Notes: a model not told the origin generated them from the sequence alone. A stretch of DNA of 56,145 nt from Streptomyces zagrosensis (GCF_014203645.1 NZ_JACHJL010000029.1:1-56145), one strand, 5' to 3'. Counted from the first letter of the stretch, positions 27,901 to 35,206 are shown. Numbers and translations: made by a program.

Positions 27901-30900
27901 AACAACATCAGACCGCTGCCGAACCCGATTTCGAACACGTTGTGCGGCGCGTACGACAAGATGCGGCGCACGGAACTCGACTGCCAGTCGCGCATTTCGG
28001 CAGCGGAGAAGGGCTGCCCGTCGTAACTGTTGCGCCATCCCACCACATTGAACTCTGGGTCCGCGGCCTCGGTCTCATAGGCAAGATTCCAGGCCCCCGC
28101 CCACTGCGCCACGGCCGCGCTCTGGTCGGCCTGGCCTTGACCCGAATCGGTGGCTGGTGCGGCGTCGCGTACGCAGTAGGCGACCAACTGCTCGTCATGG
28201 CCGACCACCACCGCGCGGCTCACGTCCTCGTGACTGAGGATGGCCGATTCGATATCGCCCAACTCGATGCGGCGGCCCCGCAGTTTGACCTGCCGGTCGT
28301 TGCGTCCGAGCAGGCTCAGCTTGCCGGGTTCGACATAGCGGGCCAGATCGCCGGTGCGGTAGAGCATGCCGTCGTGGAAGGGGTTGGCCACGAAACGCAG
28401 TCGGGTCTGCTCGGGGTCGTTGTGGTAACCGCGCGCCACTCCGGCGCCCCCGATGCACAACTCGCCTATGAAGCCGGGCAGCACTGGCGATAGCTCGTCG
28501 TCGAGTACGTAGAGCTGGGTATTGGCGATCGGATCGCCGATGACGATATCGCCGCCCTCTCGCACCTGCCAGATGCTCGACCATACGGTGGTCTCTGTCG
28601 GGCCGTACATGTTCCACACCGAGTCACCGACCGCGAGCAGCCGGTCCGCCAGGTGCCGGGGCAACGCTTCGCCCCCGCAGAGGACCTTCGACAGCCTGGG
28701 CGTGCCCTGCCAGCCTGAGTCGAGGAGCAACTGCCAGGTGGCGGGGGTGCCCTGCATCATGGTGATCGCGTGCCGCTCCAGGAGCGCGAGCAGCGCTTTG
28801 GCGTCGATGACCTCATGGGCCTGGGCGATGACCGTGGTCGCGCCGCACAGCAGCGGCAAGAACAGCTCAAGGACCGCGATATCGAAGGAAACGGTGGTGA
28901 CCGCAAGAAGCCGGTCCGTGCCATCGCAACCCGGCTGCCGCTCCATCGAGGACAGGAAGTTGCACAACGCACCGTGACGGATCTCGACGCCCTTGGGGTG
29001 GCCGGTCGAACCAGAGGTGTAGATGACGTACGCCAAATCGTCGGCGGACACCGCAACCTCGGGATTGTCGCCGTGCGCGTCGGAGTGCGCCGGCACCTCG
29101 TTAACGCTCAAGCAGCGAGTGGCCCAGGTCGAAAGGCTGGCGGGGGGCGCGGCGGGCGTGACGATCAGCTTGAGATCGGCAACGTCGTTCATCAAGCGGA
29201 TGCGGGCGGCCGGATAGGTCGGATCGATCGGCACATAGGCCGCGCCCGTCTTCAGGACCGCCAGCAAGGCCACGACCAAGTCAATGGACCGATCCAGCGC
29301 TACCCCGATCAAGTCGCCGCGACCGACGCCGCGATCAATCAGGACATGGGCGAGACGGTTGGCCTGGGAATTGAGTGCTTGATACGTCAGTGTGGAGTCC
29401 GCGCACACCAACGCGGTGCGCGCAGCATGGGTGTGGGCGGCGTCTTCGAAGCGGCGATGCAGGCAATGCCCCAAGAGGGCTGCGTCTGCGGTGGCGTCGA
29501 AATCCCCGATCAGAGCCCGGCGTTCGGGGGCCGCGATGGCGTCCACGGAAGTCGGCTGCCGGTCTTCCATAGAGGGCAGTCGCTCACACCAGGTGCCGAA
29601 TTGGTCTGCCAGTTGAGCGACGTCCTGACGGGAGATGCGCGTCGCGTCATAGCGGAGCACCACCGTTTCGGCGTCGTCCTGAACGTCGAGTTCCAGCCGT
29701 GGCCCGTGGCCGGTGCCGGACGATGGGTGTGCCGTATCGGTAAGGGTCTGGCCGCCCCAGGTGATCAACACATCCGGCGTCAGGGCGCCGTCGTCCCAAA
29801 GGCGTCGGAGAACGTCATCGCGACCGATGGCATCGCGGCGAAGCCACCCGCGCCCCAGACCGAGCATGAACTCCCGACCGAGGGCCCGAATGTTTTCCGC
29901 AATGGTCTTACCGTCGTCGATATGAGCCAAGAGGGGAAGCCAGGAGGCGAATAGGTCCTGATAGTCCGCGTCGATGTCATCGCGAGGTGCAGCCATCGCG
30001 AGGTGGATGTCCTGCTTGCCGGTCGCCCGACTGAGGAATACGGCCAAGGCGCCGGCCAGATAGGCAGCAAAGGACGCCTTGTCGCCCTCTTGGCCCGCTG
30101 GGGCCGTCGGGCGGACCTGAACGGTGACGGGCGAGGTGTCCTGTTCTTCCCCGGGCTTGGGCGGCGGATAGGGAAGGCGGTACGGGTCGCTGCCCGCGAT
30201 CAAGCGCTCGCGCCAGTGGGTGCCTGCCTTGGATGCCTTGACGCCTGCCTCGGTGAGGCGGGCCGCGATCGCGTCGGCGGGGGTGGTCAGCGTCATGCCG
30301 GGCGCGATGCCGCCGGTGGACGCGAGGTCACCGCCGGTGAGCGGATCGCCTTCCAAGGTGCTCAGGCGGGTCAGATAGATGGTGTCGGAGGCCGTGGTGA
30401 TCTGCGCACCGGACGCGTCGTCACAGGAGACGACCGTGCCGGGAGCGACGTCGCATGCCGTGGCGTCATCGGCCGCGGCACTGCCGGTCGTTACGTTGCC
30501 TGCCACGGCACCCGCTGCCACCGCGCCTGCTGTCGCGGCGTTGCCGATGCGGGCTTCGCGGACGGCGAAGAAGCGGCCGTTGACACACACCTTGGGCCAC
30601 ACCAGGGGGCTACCGAAGGGGCCGTAGTCCGTGGCGCGGATCTGGGCGATGATGCGCTCGGCACCCTGCCGCCAGTCGATCAGTCCTTCGGCGGCGAACT
30701 GGGTGTGTCGCGAGAAGTAGCGGCGCGTCGTGAGGTCTTGGGGCGTCGCCGTCTCGCGGCCTGCTGCGATCTCCTCCATCAGCTCGGCCACACTGGAGAT
30801 GGCCGCCTCGTCGCATTTCAAGCCCAGCGACAGGGCCGTCTCAGTGGGCTCGATGCGTACCGGGACGCGCTTGAGGATGTCGCCACCATCGACCAGCCTG

Positions 30901-31274
30901 CCCATCCGATGCCACGTGATGGCGTACTCGCTCGCACCATCGGCGATGGCCCAAGACGGCGCGTGCAGGCCCGAATACTCGGGCAGCGGACCGTAGTGGT
31001 AGTTGACACCTGCGCGCCGCGCGCAATCCAGCAACGCGTCAGGTACGAGTGCATAGTTGCCGACGCTTAACAGCACGTCGCAGGTCAGTTCCGGCGCACG
31101 GGCGACGGCCTCGCCGAGTTCATGGTGGGCGATTCCTGCCTTGGTCGCCCAAGAACGTGCCACGGAGTCACCGGTCACCACCGCCCTAATCCGGTGCCCC
31201 TTCGATAGGAGAATGTCGCCGCAACGCGCGAGCACACTCCCACTACCGATCAAGATGGAATTCAAAGAAGTCAT
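18984..31274 (-). CDS. Formyltransferase-NRPS-PKS-thioester reductase megasynthase
   Basis: 4096 residues. Order: formyltransferase (1-245; NYHYGPLPEYSG with N91, H93, and D129 36 residues later); spacer; C-terminal half of a condensation domain (about 395-600, no HHxxxDG); adenylation domain (about 600-1480; YTSGSTGHPKG, A10 Lys1476) with a methyltransferase inserted at about 1060-1300 (FEIGFGSG); carrier (Ser1529); KS (Cys1761, His1896, His1938); AT (Ser2219, HAFH 2321-2324, malonyl type); DH (H2526...P2535, D2690); ER (GGVGMA 3142-3147); KR (LDD, Tyr3471); ACP (Ser3639); thioester reductase (GATGFVG 3747-3753, Y3895/K3899). Aligned to GrsA, the adenylation code reads DILQLGMVWK, close to the glycine code DILQLGLIWK. 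Expected: formylated, N-methylated glycine, one malonate extension, full reduction, release as aldehyde. Four genes form the operon. Confidence 0.93.
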   Translation of the reverse strand: MTSLNSILIGSGSVLARCGDILLSKGHRIRAVVTGDSVARSWATKAGIAHHELGEAVARAPELTCDVLLSVGNYALVPDALLDCARRAGVNYHYGPLPEYSGLHAPSWAIADGASEYAITWHRMGRLVDGGDILKRVPVRIEPTETALSLGLKCDEAAISSVAELMEEIAAGRETATPQDLTTRRYFSRHTQFAAEGLIDWRQGAERIIAQIRATDYGPFGSPLVWPKVCVNGRFFAVREARIGNAATAGAVAAGAVAGNVTTGSAAADDATACDVAPGTVVSCDDASGAQITTASDTIYLTRLSTLEGDPLTGGDLASTGGIAPGMTLTTPADAIAARLTEAGVKASKAGTHWRERLIAGSDPYRLPYPPPKPGEEQDTSPVTVQVRPTAPAGQEGDKASFAAYLAGALAVFLSRATGKQDIHLAMAAPRDDIDADYQDLFASWLPLLAHIDDGKTIAENIRALGREFMLGLGRGWLRRDAIGRDDVLRRLWDDGALTPDVLITWGGQTLTDTAHPSSGTGHGPRLELDVQDDAETVVLRYDATRISRQDVAQLADQFGTWCERLPSMEDRQPTSVDAIAAPERRALIGDFDATADAALLGHCLHRRFEDAAHTHAARTALVCADSTLTYQALNSQANRLAHVLIDRGVGRGDLIGVALDRSIDLVVALLAVLKTGAAYVPIDPTYPAARIRLMNDVADLKLIVTPAAPPASLSTWATRCLSVNEVPAHSDAHGDNPEVAVSADDLAYVIYTSGSTGHPKGVEIRHGALCNFLSSMERQPGCDGTDRLLAVTTVSFDIAVLELFLPLLCGATTVIAQAHEVIDAKALLALLERHAITMMQGTPATWQLLLDSGWQGTPRLSKVLCGGEALPRHLADRLLAVGDSVWNMYGPTETTVWSSIWQVREGGDIVIGDPIANTQLYVLDDELSPVLPGFIGELCIGGAGVARGYHNDPEQTRLRFVANPFHDGMLYRTGDLARYVEPGKLSLLGRNDRQVKLRGRRIELGDIESAILSHEDVSRAVVVGHDEQLVAYCVRDAAPATDSGQGQADQSAAVAQWAGAWNLAYETEAADPEFNVVGWRNSYDGQPFSAAEMRDWQSSSVRRILSYAPHNVFEIGFGSGLMLFSLAPHCTTYHAVDASEQAVAVTRAHLTSLPHVTCEHRSAHDLPEVAEGAFDTIVINSVAQYFPTVDYLTSVLEWATKAVDTGRVFIGDVRDLSLLNVFHADVTHFRGNGDISDEELARHAKRAMRSERELVVAPDYFANLPSLFPRINRVDITLRDGHYVNEMTRYRFDVTLHIGAGDQTPAPAPTTEKNWREDQLDMAWLRETLSTHSDRPLRLTDIPNGRLGEVHRRISAALDDAPQAPASWVDPQDLADRASEAGVELALLPSRSGDKWSFDALFWHPGQTPDLGLRPAEAMARDALAPYANVPAVGEPSKVHLGRVLRPWLAGRIPDYMVPAFIVELDALPLTPNGKIDRKALPDPVAELTPTAKPATELERDIVAVWTDVLGHDRIGINENFFEIGGTSLRVVRVQTQLEELLGRPISGPKLFEHFTVRALAAYLAGGDTTSPAIVPARRPASHDEPIAIISMACRLPGDANSPEEFWELLARGGDGIVDVPADRWDAAALYDPDPEATGKSYCNRGGFVTPIDLFDAPFFGISPREARSLDPMQRMALETTWEAFERAGYTVEQLRGSQTGAFIGVGKTSAYHEYGLTLAGGLSDLDGYVGPGSAGGTMSGRVSYVFGLQGPTLTLDTACSSSLVTTHLACNALRNGECDMAVSAGISLMLSPELHVEFSRLRGMSADGRCRSFSSDTDGTGWSEGSAAVVLKRLSDAQRDGDPIVAVLRGTAVNHDGHSASLTTPSGPAQQRVIRAALAASGLQPGDIDYLEAHGTGTKLGDPIEGTALAEIFGGSRPQPQAEPLWVGSAKSNVGHTQAAAGLAGVMKVVLAMQHDLLPRTLHVTEPTPAVDWKGAGMALVQEERAWPAKDIPRRAGVSSFGIGGTNAHVIVEEPPKPAADAADARALAPLPPAVPFLVSGYTDTALREQAENLHLHLGMNIHDRIGDVARSLATTRSHFRRRLVLMAKNKAELLDHLASFARTGELPSDAVRTADLDGDSRLAALFTGQGSQLPGMGKDVYDVYPVFRAALDEIAAHFTELERPLLDVMWAEPDSADATLLHRTDFTQPALFALEVALWRLWESWGVRPELLLGHSIGEYAAAHAAGVFDLPDACRLVAARGRLMRALPGSGAMASLECSGEEAEAAIEALGRTGTIHIAGFNTPTQTVVSGDTDAVQAVAAHFVERGHKAKELTVSHAFHSHHMDGMLAAFQAVAATVRFNPPKLALVSGLTGELARPGELERPDYWVRQTRGAVRFSDGMRTMHQQGANIFLELGPQPVLSGMGAACLTDQGPIAWLPSLTKAKNGASVMVRSLAELHVREVSIDWRGYFAPFGGERIALPTYAFQRERFWFDPPVSRTIGAGLNDTHHLLLGGGMDVAGTEMSVFTNVVGAQEPSWVQEHKVMDAVLMPGTAFFEAMSAAGGASGAGECDLADVVILAPLVLAADLPVRLQVTVSAAVGDARPVHVYSSPEGQDGGWQLHAQGQLIPAHTEPAADVTLPPSGAEPIDASALYRDLAALGYGYGPTFQGIKEAWHIGDEVWAKAALPESAEQSASHYGLHPALLDSAMHSLLLTQRLQNTTGDDLFVPFEAERLTLREKGLSEIWVRVADFELGDGEFWASLDIYNAEGTNVGRLHRLHARRVDRAVLRRLAAAGVERFQFDVNWRPVHIVDTANTANTANTGNPGTTAHTADIEIGGSWGMLCPAGDVTWAREVKTALTKAGVQVIKITDLEDAEDLDGLMCLWDSDADVRSQAHDFTAKALTQLQEAIKTEFRVPLVWITRQAVGTSADDPVTGLGAGPLWGLMRTARNEHPELALRLIDLGDAAADRKAIATALMLEAEPECALRYGDVLVPQLLRVGSAKDVALPTEGKWQLEIAAKGRLDEPLRVTAMREVAVAAGEIRAEVKATGVNFLDVLNALGMVEIPAFGLEFAGVVTEAGADVKHAKVGDRVFGLARGSFASEVVIDARRVVRIPDNLDFEEAATVPMTFLTAWYGLHELGALQPGERVLVHAAAGGVGMAAVQLAQLHGAEVYGTASEPKWWALREAGLADDHLASSRDLGFVKHFGPSLPSGRFDVVLNSLATEFIDASLGMLGDGGRFLEMGKIDLRDQSWIDENHPGVTYTVYNLPEAGPDLIHTMLVSIAGLLGEGKLRPLPLRTFPMTHTSDALRFMAGARHVGKVVLVPSEQQRFITPDGAVLVSGGLGDLGRRVATYLASTHGVRDLVLASRRGMETPGAQVVVDELAELGATATVVACDVADLDSVTSIMAMFGADRPLRGVVHAAGVLDDGALTTLTPQRCDGVFLPKLDGAWNLHQLSQGAELDFFVMFSSIASVMGAPGQGNYAAANAFLDALAHLRRAKGLPATSVAYGPWEGEGMVAGLSDIDRLRFAQLGLDRLAPEEGLELFELAVTSGRALTMSAALDVSRAQHYYEERGGLPPLLRALATSTAAGRSAGGSAATDLRKLLGEAAPDEYAAVVLHAVRDQVSKTLGFSSPDDVDVSLPLQDIGIDSLTAVLMRNQLADLTGLALPAKIAFDHPHLKALADFLLARLVEAGVDAPAEQAPKPAPAPATAVDTPAMALDTSGLDMSLAHKGLLHPDLRFDNADGALARPESIFVTGATGFVGAFLLHELLESGVIAYCLVRAEDPGQAMRRLTTTLDGYGLWKEEYAPLLNPVVGDLTRPLFGLDEDAFDELADQVDAICHSGALVDWMRPLEDYIGPNVISTHEALRLAARGRGKAVHLISTFATLPKYLGYEVTEDAREYGYITSKWQAEHMVAAARWRGAKASVYRLPFVAASTRTGHFRLDRGDFFHNLIVGGIAMGSFPSLNADLTAVLPVDYLCQSVAKAMTDDLARIGKDYDFVNAQAPAFDTFFGLVGAASGGAQIVPFDTWRQQALAYADAHPTSPLARIAALVDDLTEEGLVDMFAALPVGEGVFGRADYPSPPVDEQFVQQYVDCINAAYPVER
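22855..22890. repeat. 9-bp repeats in the DH-ER linker of the megasynthase
   Basis: GTGTTGGCA occurs three times in perfect tandem (22855-22881), followed by a degenerate copy. On the coding strand it gives a repeated Ala-Asn-Thr linker. It is in frame, so length change by slippage would not disrupt the gene. Confidence 0.85.
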
Positions 31275-32155
31275 CGCCCCGTCTCCCCGAGTTCATCTCT
31301 CATGCGTTCGTTCAACGCGCATCTATTCCGCGGTAATGGCAGCGCCTACCGCTTCAACTCGCGCGACGTCGAGGGGTAGTTGAGCCGACCTGGCCCGTGT
31401 CACATCAGGTGCATATCGTGCCGCATCGCGGCCCGCGAGTACCGGCATCGAGATCAAAACGGGGCGTCCGCCGCCCCCGCGCCCATTTCAGAGTCCCCCC
31501 AGACCCAGCACCGATTCCTACCTACTCAACAGCCCCATCGACAGCCATAGACCAACGGCCTGCGCCGCCAAGGCCGAAGTACGAAGTACGGGATGCGCTG
31601 CATGTGCGGCATCCGCCGGTGCACGCTGGACGTTCACCATGCTCAGCATGTGGGTGGCCCACCGCAAGGCACGATACGTAGATTATTTCGTAGACCTCAA
31701 GTGATTGTCATCACATGCGCGAGTCATATGCACAAGCGTCATCATCATCCGACACAAGCGCCATCGCCCTCATCACCGAACCGCGCTGCCTGGCATTGAC
31801 TGCCTGCCTGTTGGTGCCGGAGACTCACCCTGCGTCAAACGCCGGTAGGCCATATGAGGTCCCCCAGATGACTCGAAGTAGCCGCTGTAGCTCCGCACTT
31901 GATGGTATGTCACCTGGCTGCGACAGCCCAGCGCCTGCGGTCCTTATGCGGCGGCATGGGGACTTAGGGAGGTGGAGATGACCGCGGCCGTAGTGGGCGC
32001 CTGAGTCGCCTACTCGCACCGAATGCCGTTTATTAAGGCCCAGTTCACATCGGCGCCTACTGTTGCCGAACTCGTCCGGCTCTACCAGCTCACCATGCCA
32101 CCACCGAGTTATTCCCACGAACGCGACCCACCCATCCTGATGAGGGGATCGGCCC
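31275..32155. promoter_or_regulatory. 881-bp divergent control region between megasynthase and exporter
   Basis: No convincing gene fills this gap. It is AT-richer near 31670-31760 and contains a 5-bp-arm palindrome GTGAT-N4-ATCAC (31701-31714), a possible operator. Promoters for the leftward megasynthase operon and the rightward exporter should both lie here. A nine-codon leader-like frame (31978-32004) is described separately. Confidence 0.5.
31978..32004 (+). CDS. Possible eight-residue leader peptide upstream of the exporter
   Basis: ATG 31978 is preceded by AGGGAGGTGGAG, the strongest ribosome site in this gap, and the frame stops after MTAAVVGA. A small GGCG/CGCC stem (31996-31999 with 32007-32010) spans the stop codon. 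It lies 151 bp before the exporter start. It could be a regulatory leader, or chance. Confidence 0.3.
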   Translation: MTAAVVGA

Positions 32156-33643
32156 ATGTCCGACGATTCGGTCGAGCCGCAGCGCAAGCGCGACGCAGCG
32201 GACCGATCTCGCGTCTTTGTGCTCTGTAGCGGCGCCAGTTTTCTGGCGTTTCTCGACCTCTCCATCATCAGCATCGCCTTTCCCGATATTCTCAATGACT
32301 TTCCGCACACCACGCTCAACAACATGACGTGGGTCGTCAGCGGCTATGCGGTCATGTTGGCCGCCACGCTGGCCTGCGCCGGCCGGGTCGCGGACAGCGT
32401 CGGCCGGCGGGCCGTCTTTCTCTGGTCACTCGCCGGCTTTTCGATCGCCTCACTCGTGTGCGCGGTGGCACCGTCCGTCTGGTGGCTCATTGCCGCGCGA
32501 TTCGTCCAGGGGGTGGCGGCAGGTGGCATGATTCCCGCCGCACTGGGATTGATTTTGGCGACGACACCCCGCGAGCACATTCCGCGTGCGGTAGGCGCCT
32601 GGTCCGCGGTGGCGGGATTCTCGGCCGTGATCGGACCGGCGGTAGGGGGGCTACTCCTGCGCGCCTTCGGATGGCGATCGGTGTTTTACATCAACCTGCC
32701 CTTGTGTACCGCGCTGTTGATTGGCGGCCTGCTGGCCCTGCCGAGGCACCTGCGTGGTTCCGGTGAGCGGTTGCCTGATCCGGTGGGCAGCGCCGCCCTC
32801 GCCTTGGGCATCGCCGGTGTCGTCAGTGCGCTCACCGAGGGAGACGCATGGGGCTGGGGGGATGCCCGAACGATCGGGCTTGGCGTCGTCGGCATCGCGC
32901 TGATCGTCGGCACCGTCCTGCGTTCGCGTACGCACCAGGCTCCGGCCATCGACATCGCGGTCTGGCGCAGCCCCGTCTACAAGATCGCCAACCTCGGCCT
33001 CGGCATGCTCAACATGACGATGTTCGCCTGGATGCTGGCCGCCCCGTTGTTCGCCGCATCCGTGTGGCATTGGTCGGTCCTGGAAACGGCCGGTGCGCTG
33101 AGCATCGGTGCCGTCTCCTCGATGGTCGGCTCGCTGTCGGCTGGCCGCGTCACCGCCCCGGCGGCCCAGGTGAAGGTGGCGGTGTTGGGCTCCCTGCTCT
33201 TCGCGGGCAGCAACGCGATCTGGGCCTCCGACCTGTTCGGCGCAGAACCGAACTTCTGGGGCGGGTGGCTCCCTGCCTCACTGCTCGGCGGCGGGGGCCT
33301 GGGCCTGGCGATTACCTGCCTTTCCACCTTGGCGGCCAAGACAGTGCCGCCCGTCGCGTTCGCCAGCGGGCTCGGCATGACCTTGACGGTTCGTCAGGTG
33401 GGTGGCGCGGTCGGCGTCGCCGGACTGGCCTCGATCATGGCATCGAGCGCGGTGCCCGAAAGCGTCTCGTCCTTCCACCACGTGTACGCCGTCGCGATGG
33501 ACATCAACATCCTGTGCGCCCTGATCGTCAGCGTACTGCTGCTCACACTCCGACCGTCGGCAACACCTGACGTAGCACTGCCCGGGACTTCCGCCCCCGC
33601 TCCCGCCGACCGGCACGCCCGTGGTGAGGGAGCCTCCGGGTGA
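32156..33643 (+). CDS. MFS drug/metabolite exporter (DHA2-like)
   Basis: 495 residues with about 14 hydrophobic helices. Motif A (GRVADSVGRRAVF), the following arginine helix (RFVQGVAAGGMIPAALG) and motif C (VIGPAVGGLLL) identify an antiporter of the EmrB/QacA branch. It stands divergent from the megasynthase operon across a shared control region. The natural guess is that it exports that product or gives self-protection. The N-terminus is short and cytosolic. Confidence 0.93.
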   Translation: MSDDSVEPQRKRDAADRSRVFVLCSGASFLAFLDLSIISIAFPDILNDFPHTTLNNMTWVVSGYAVMLAATLACAGRVADSVGRRAVFLWSLAGFSIASLVCAVAPSVWWLIAARFVQGVAAGGMIPAALGLILATTPREHIPRAVGAWSAVAGFSAVIGPAVGGLLLRAFGWRSVFYINLPLCTALLIGGLLALPRHLRGSGERLPDPVGSAALALGIAGVVSALTEGDAWGWGDARTIGLGVVGIALIVGTVLRSRTHQAPAIDIAVWRSPVYKIANLGLGMLNMTMFAWMLAAPLFAASVWHWSVLETAGALSIGAVSSMVGSLSAGRVTAPAAQVKVAVLGSLLFAGSNAIWASDLFGAEPNFWGGWLPASLLGGGGLGLAITCLSTLAAKTVPPVAFASGLGMTLTVRQVGGAVGVAGLASIMASSAVPESVSSFHHVYAVAMDINILCALIVSVLLLTLRPSATPDVALPGTSAPAPADRHARGEGASG

Positions 33644-33744
33644 CCGGAAGCTGACGCTGAGCTGAGCTGAGCCACCGTACGGCAGTGCTACGCCCCTACC
33701 CCGAGCCCGCCCCGGGTCCGCGTCCTCAACCGGCGCGAACGACC

Positions 33745-33786
33745 GGGCGATCGTGCGCGGCGACCCATGTCCGTGCGCGATCGCCC
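33745..33786. terminator. Inverted repeat between convergent exporter and thiolase genes
   Basis: GGGCGATCG (33745-33753) and CGATCGCCC (33778-33786) are perfect 9-bp arms around 24 bases that pair further in part. It lies between the exporter stop at 33643 and the thiolase stop at 33854, so it could serve both. Confidence 0.5.
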
Positions 33787-33799
33787 AGGTCGATCACCT

Positions 33800-33859
33800 C
33801 TTACGTACAACCGTCAGGTGCTACGTAAAACCGTCAGGTCTTACGTGAAAACGTCAGGC
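33800..33859. repeat. Three tandem 20-bp repeats at the thiolase stop codon
   Basis: Copies at 33800-33819, 33820-33839 and 33840-33859 share a TACGTAMAACCGTCAGG-like unit with a few changes. The third copy overlaps the thiolase stop codon (33854-33856). The unit is AT-richer than the surroundings. Confidence 0.85.
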
Positions 33860-35056
33860 GCCCGGCACGCGGATCAGCAGCGCGTCGCCCTGACCGCCGC
33901 CGCCACACAGCGCCGCCGCGCCGAGGCCGCCACCGCGGCGGCGCAGCTCGTAGGCCAGGTGCACGATGATCCGGGCGCCTGAGGCGCCGATCGGATGGCC
34001 GAGCGCGATCGCTCCGCCATCGACATTGACGATGTCCGGGCTGATGCCCAGCTTCTCGGTGGCCACGATGCCGACCGCGGAGAACGCCTCGTTGATCTCC
34101 ACCAGGTCCAGGTCGCTGACCTCAAGCTTGGCCTTGGCCAGCGCCGCCTTGATCGCATTCGACGGCTGCTCATGCAGGCTCCCGTCCGGACCTGCCACCA
34201 CGCCGTGCGCGCCGATCTCCGCGATCCAGGACAGGCCCAGCTCCTCGGCCTTGGCCTTGCTCGCCACGACCACCGCTGCGGCGCCATCGGAGATCTGCGA
34301 GGCCGAACCGGCAGTGATGGTGCCGTCTTTGCGGTACGCGGGGCGCAGCTTCGCCAAAACCTCCACCGTGGTGTCGGGACGCACGCCCTCGTCGGTGTCG
34401 AACACCACCGGGTCACCCTTGCGCTGCGGGATGGTCACCGGCACCAGTTCCTCGGCGAACCGCCCCTCGGCCGCCGCGGCGGCTACCCGCTGGTGCGACG
34501 CGGCGGCGAACGCGTCCTGCTTCTCGCGGGTCAGCCCCTCGTAGCGGCTGTTGTACTTCTCGGTCGAGTCACCCATGCCCAACTGGTCGAACGGGCAGAA
34601 CAAGCCGTCGTAGACCATGTGGTCGGTCAGGGGGACCTCACCGTGCTTGAAGCCCGCACGCGACTTGGTCAAGAGGTGCGGTGCCTGGGTCATGGACTCC
34701 ATGCCACCCGCGACGATCAGGTCGAACTCACCGGCCCTGATCAACTGGTCGGCCAGCGCAATGGCGTTGATGCCGGACAAACACACCTTGTTGACGGTCA
34801 GCGCCGGGGTACTCATGGGGATGCCGGCGGCCACTGCGGCCTGGCGGGCCGGGATCTGCCCGGCGCCCGCGGTGAGCACCTGGCCCATGATCGTGTACTC
34901 AACCTGTTCGGGCGCCACGCCCGCCTTCTCCAACGCCGCCTTGATCGCGATGCCGCCCAGCTGGACCCCGGAGAAGTCCTTGAGTGCGCCAAGCAAGCGA
35001 CCGGTGGGGGTGCGGGCCCCGGCGAGGATGACAGATCCAGACACAGCGTCCTCCAT
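33854..35056 (-). CDS. Acetyl-CoA C-acetyltransferase (thiolase)
   Basis: 400 residues, normal for biosynthetic/degradative thiolases. The active-site residues are clear: nucleophile Cys92 (NKVCLSG), His354 (AIALGHPIGASG) and the second Cys384 (LCGGGGQGD), plus the NEAFS block. It condenses two acetyl-CoA to acetoacetyl-CoA or runs the reverse. It sits between two biosynthetic loci. It may supply acetoacetyl-CoA or butyrate-derived extender units to one of them, or be an unrelated housekeeping gene. Confidence 0.95.
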   Translation of the reverse strand: MEDAVSGSVILAGARTPTGRLLGALKDFSGVQLGGIAIKAALEKAGVAPEQVEYTIMGQVLTAGAGQIPARQAAVAAGIPMSTPALTVNKVCLSGINAIALADQLIRAGEFDLIVAGGMESMTQAPHLLTKSRAGFKHGEVPLTDHMVYDGLFCPFDQLGMGDSTEKYNSRYEGLTREKQDAFAAASHQRVAAAAAEGRFAEELVPVTIPQRKGDPVVFDTDEGVRPDTTVEVLAKLRPAYRKDGTITAGSASQISDGAAAVVVASKAKAEELGLSWIAEIGAHGVVAGPDGSLHEQPSNAIKAALAKAKLEVSDLDLVEINEAFSAVGIVATEKLGISPDIVNVDGGAIALGHPIGASGARIIVHLAYELRRRGGGLGAAALCGGGGQGDALLIRVPGA

Positions 35057-35206
35057 AGGCAGAAGTTCGTGGTCGGTAACTTGCCTAGCCTACCCTTGGG
35101 TTACATCGTGACCTTGGACTGTGTGAGTAGCGGCACAGCAGGATTTTCGACGGGTAGGCGCGTGCGTTTCCACCGCCGCCGGCCCAGCGGCGAAGCGCGA
35201 ACCCGG

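Noticed and set aside
18984..31274. Oxazole-forming starter as in conglobatin or oxazolomycin pathways
   Set aside because: The formyl-glycine starter is shared, but no cyclodehydratase gene is present, and the embedded methyltransferase would block oxazole formation if it methylates nitrogen.
31825..32325. Leftward frame of 166 codons overlapping the exporter start
   Set aside because: It overlaps the well-supported exporter N-terminus, shows no family motifs and has no ribosome site.
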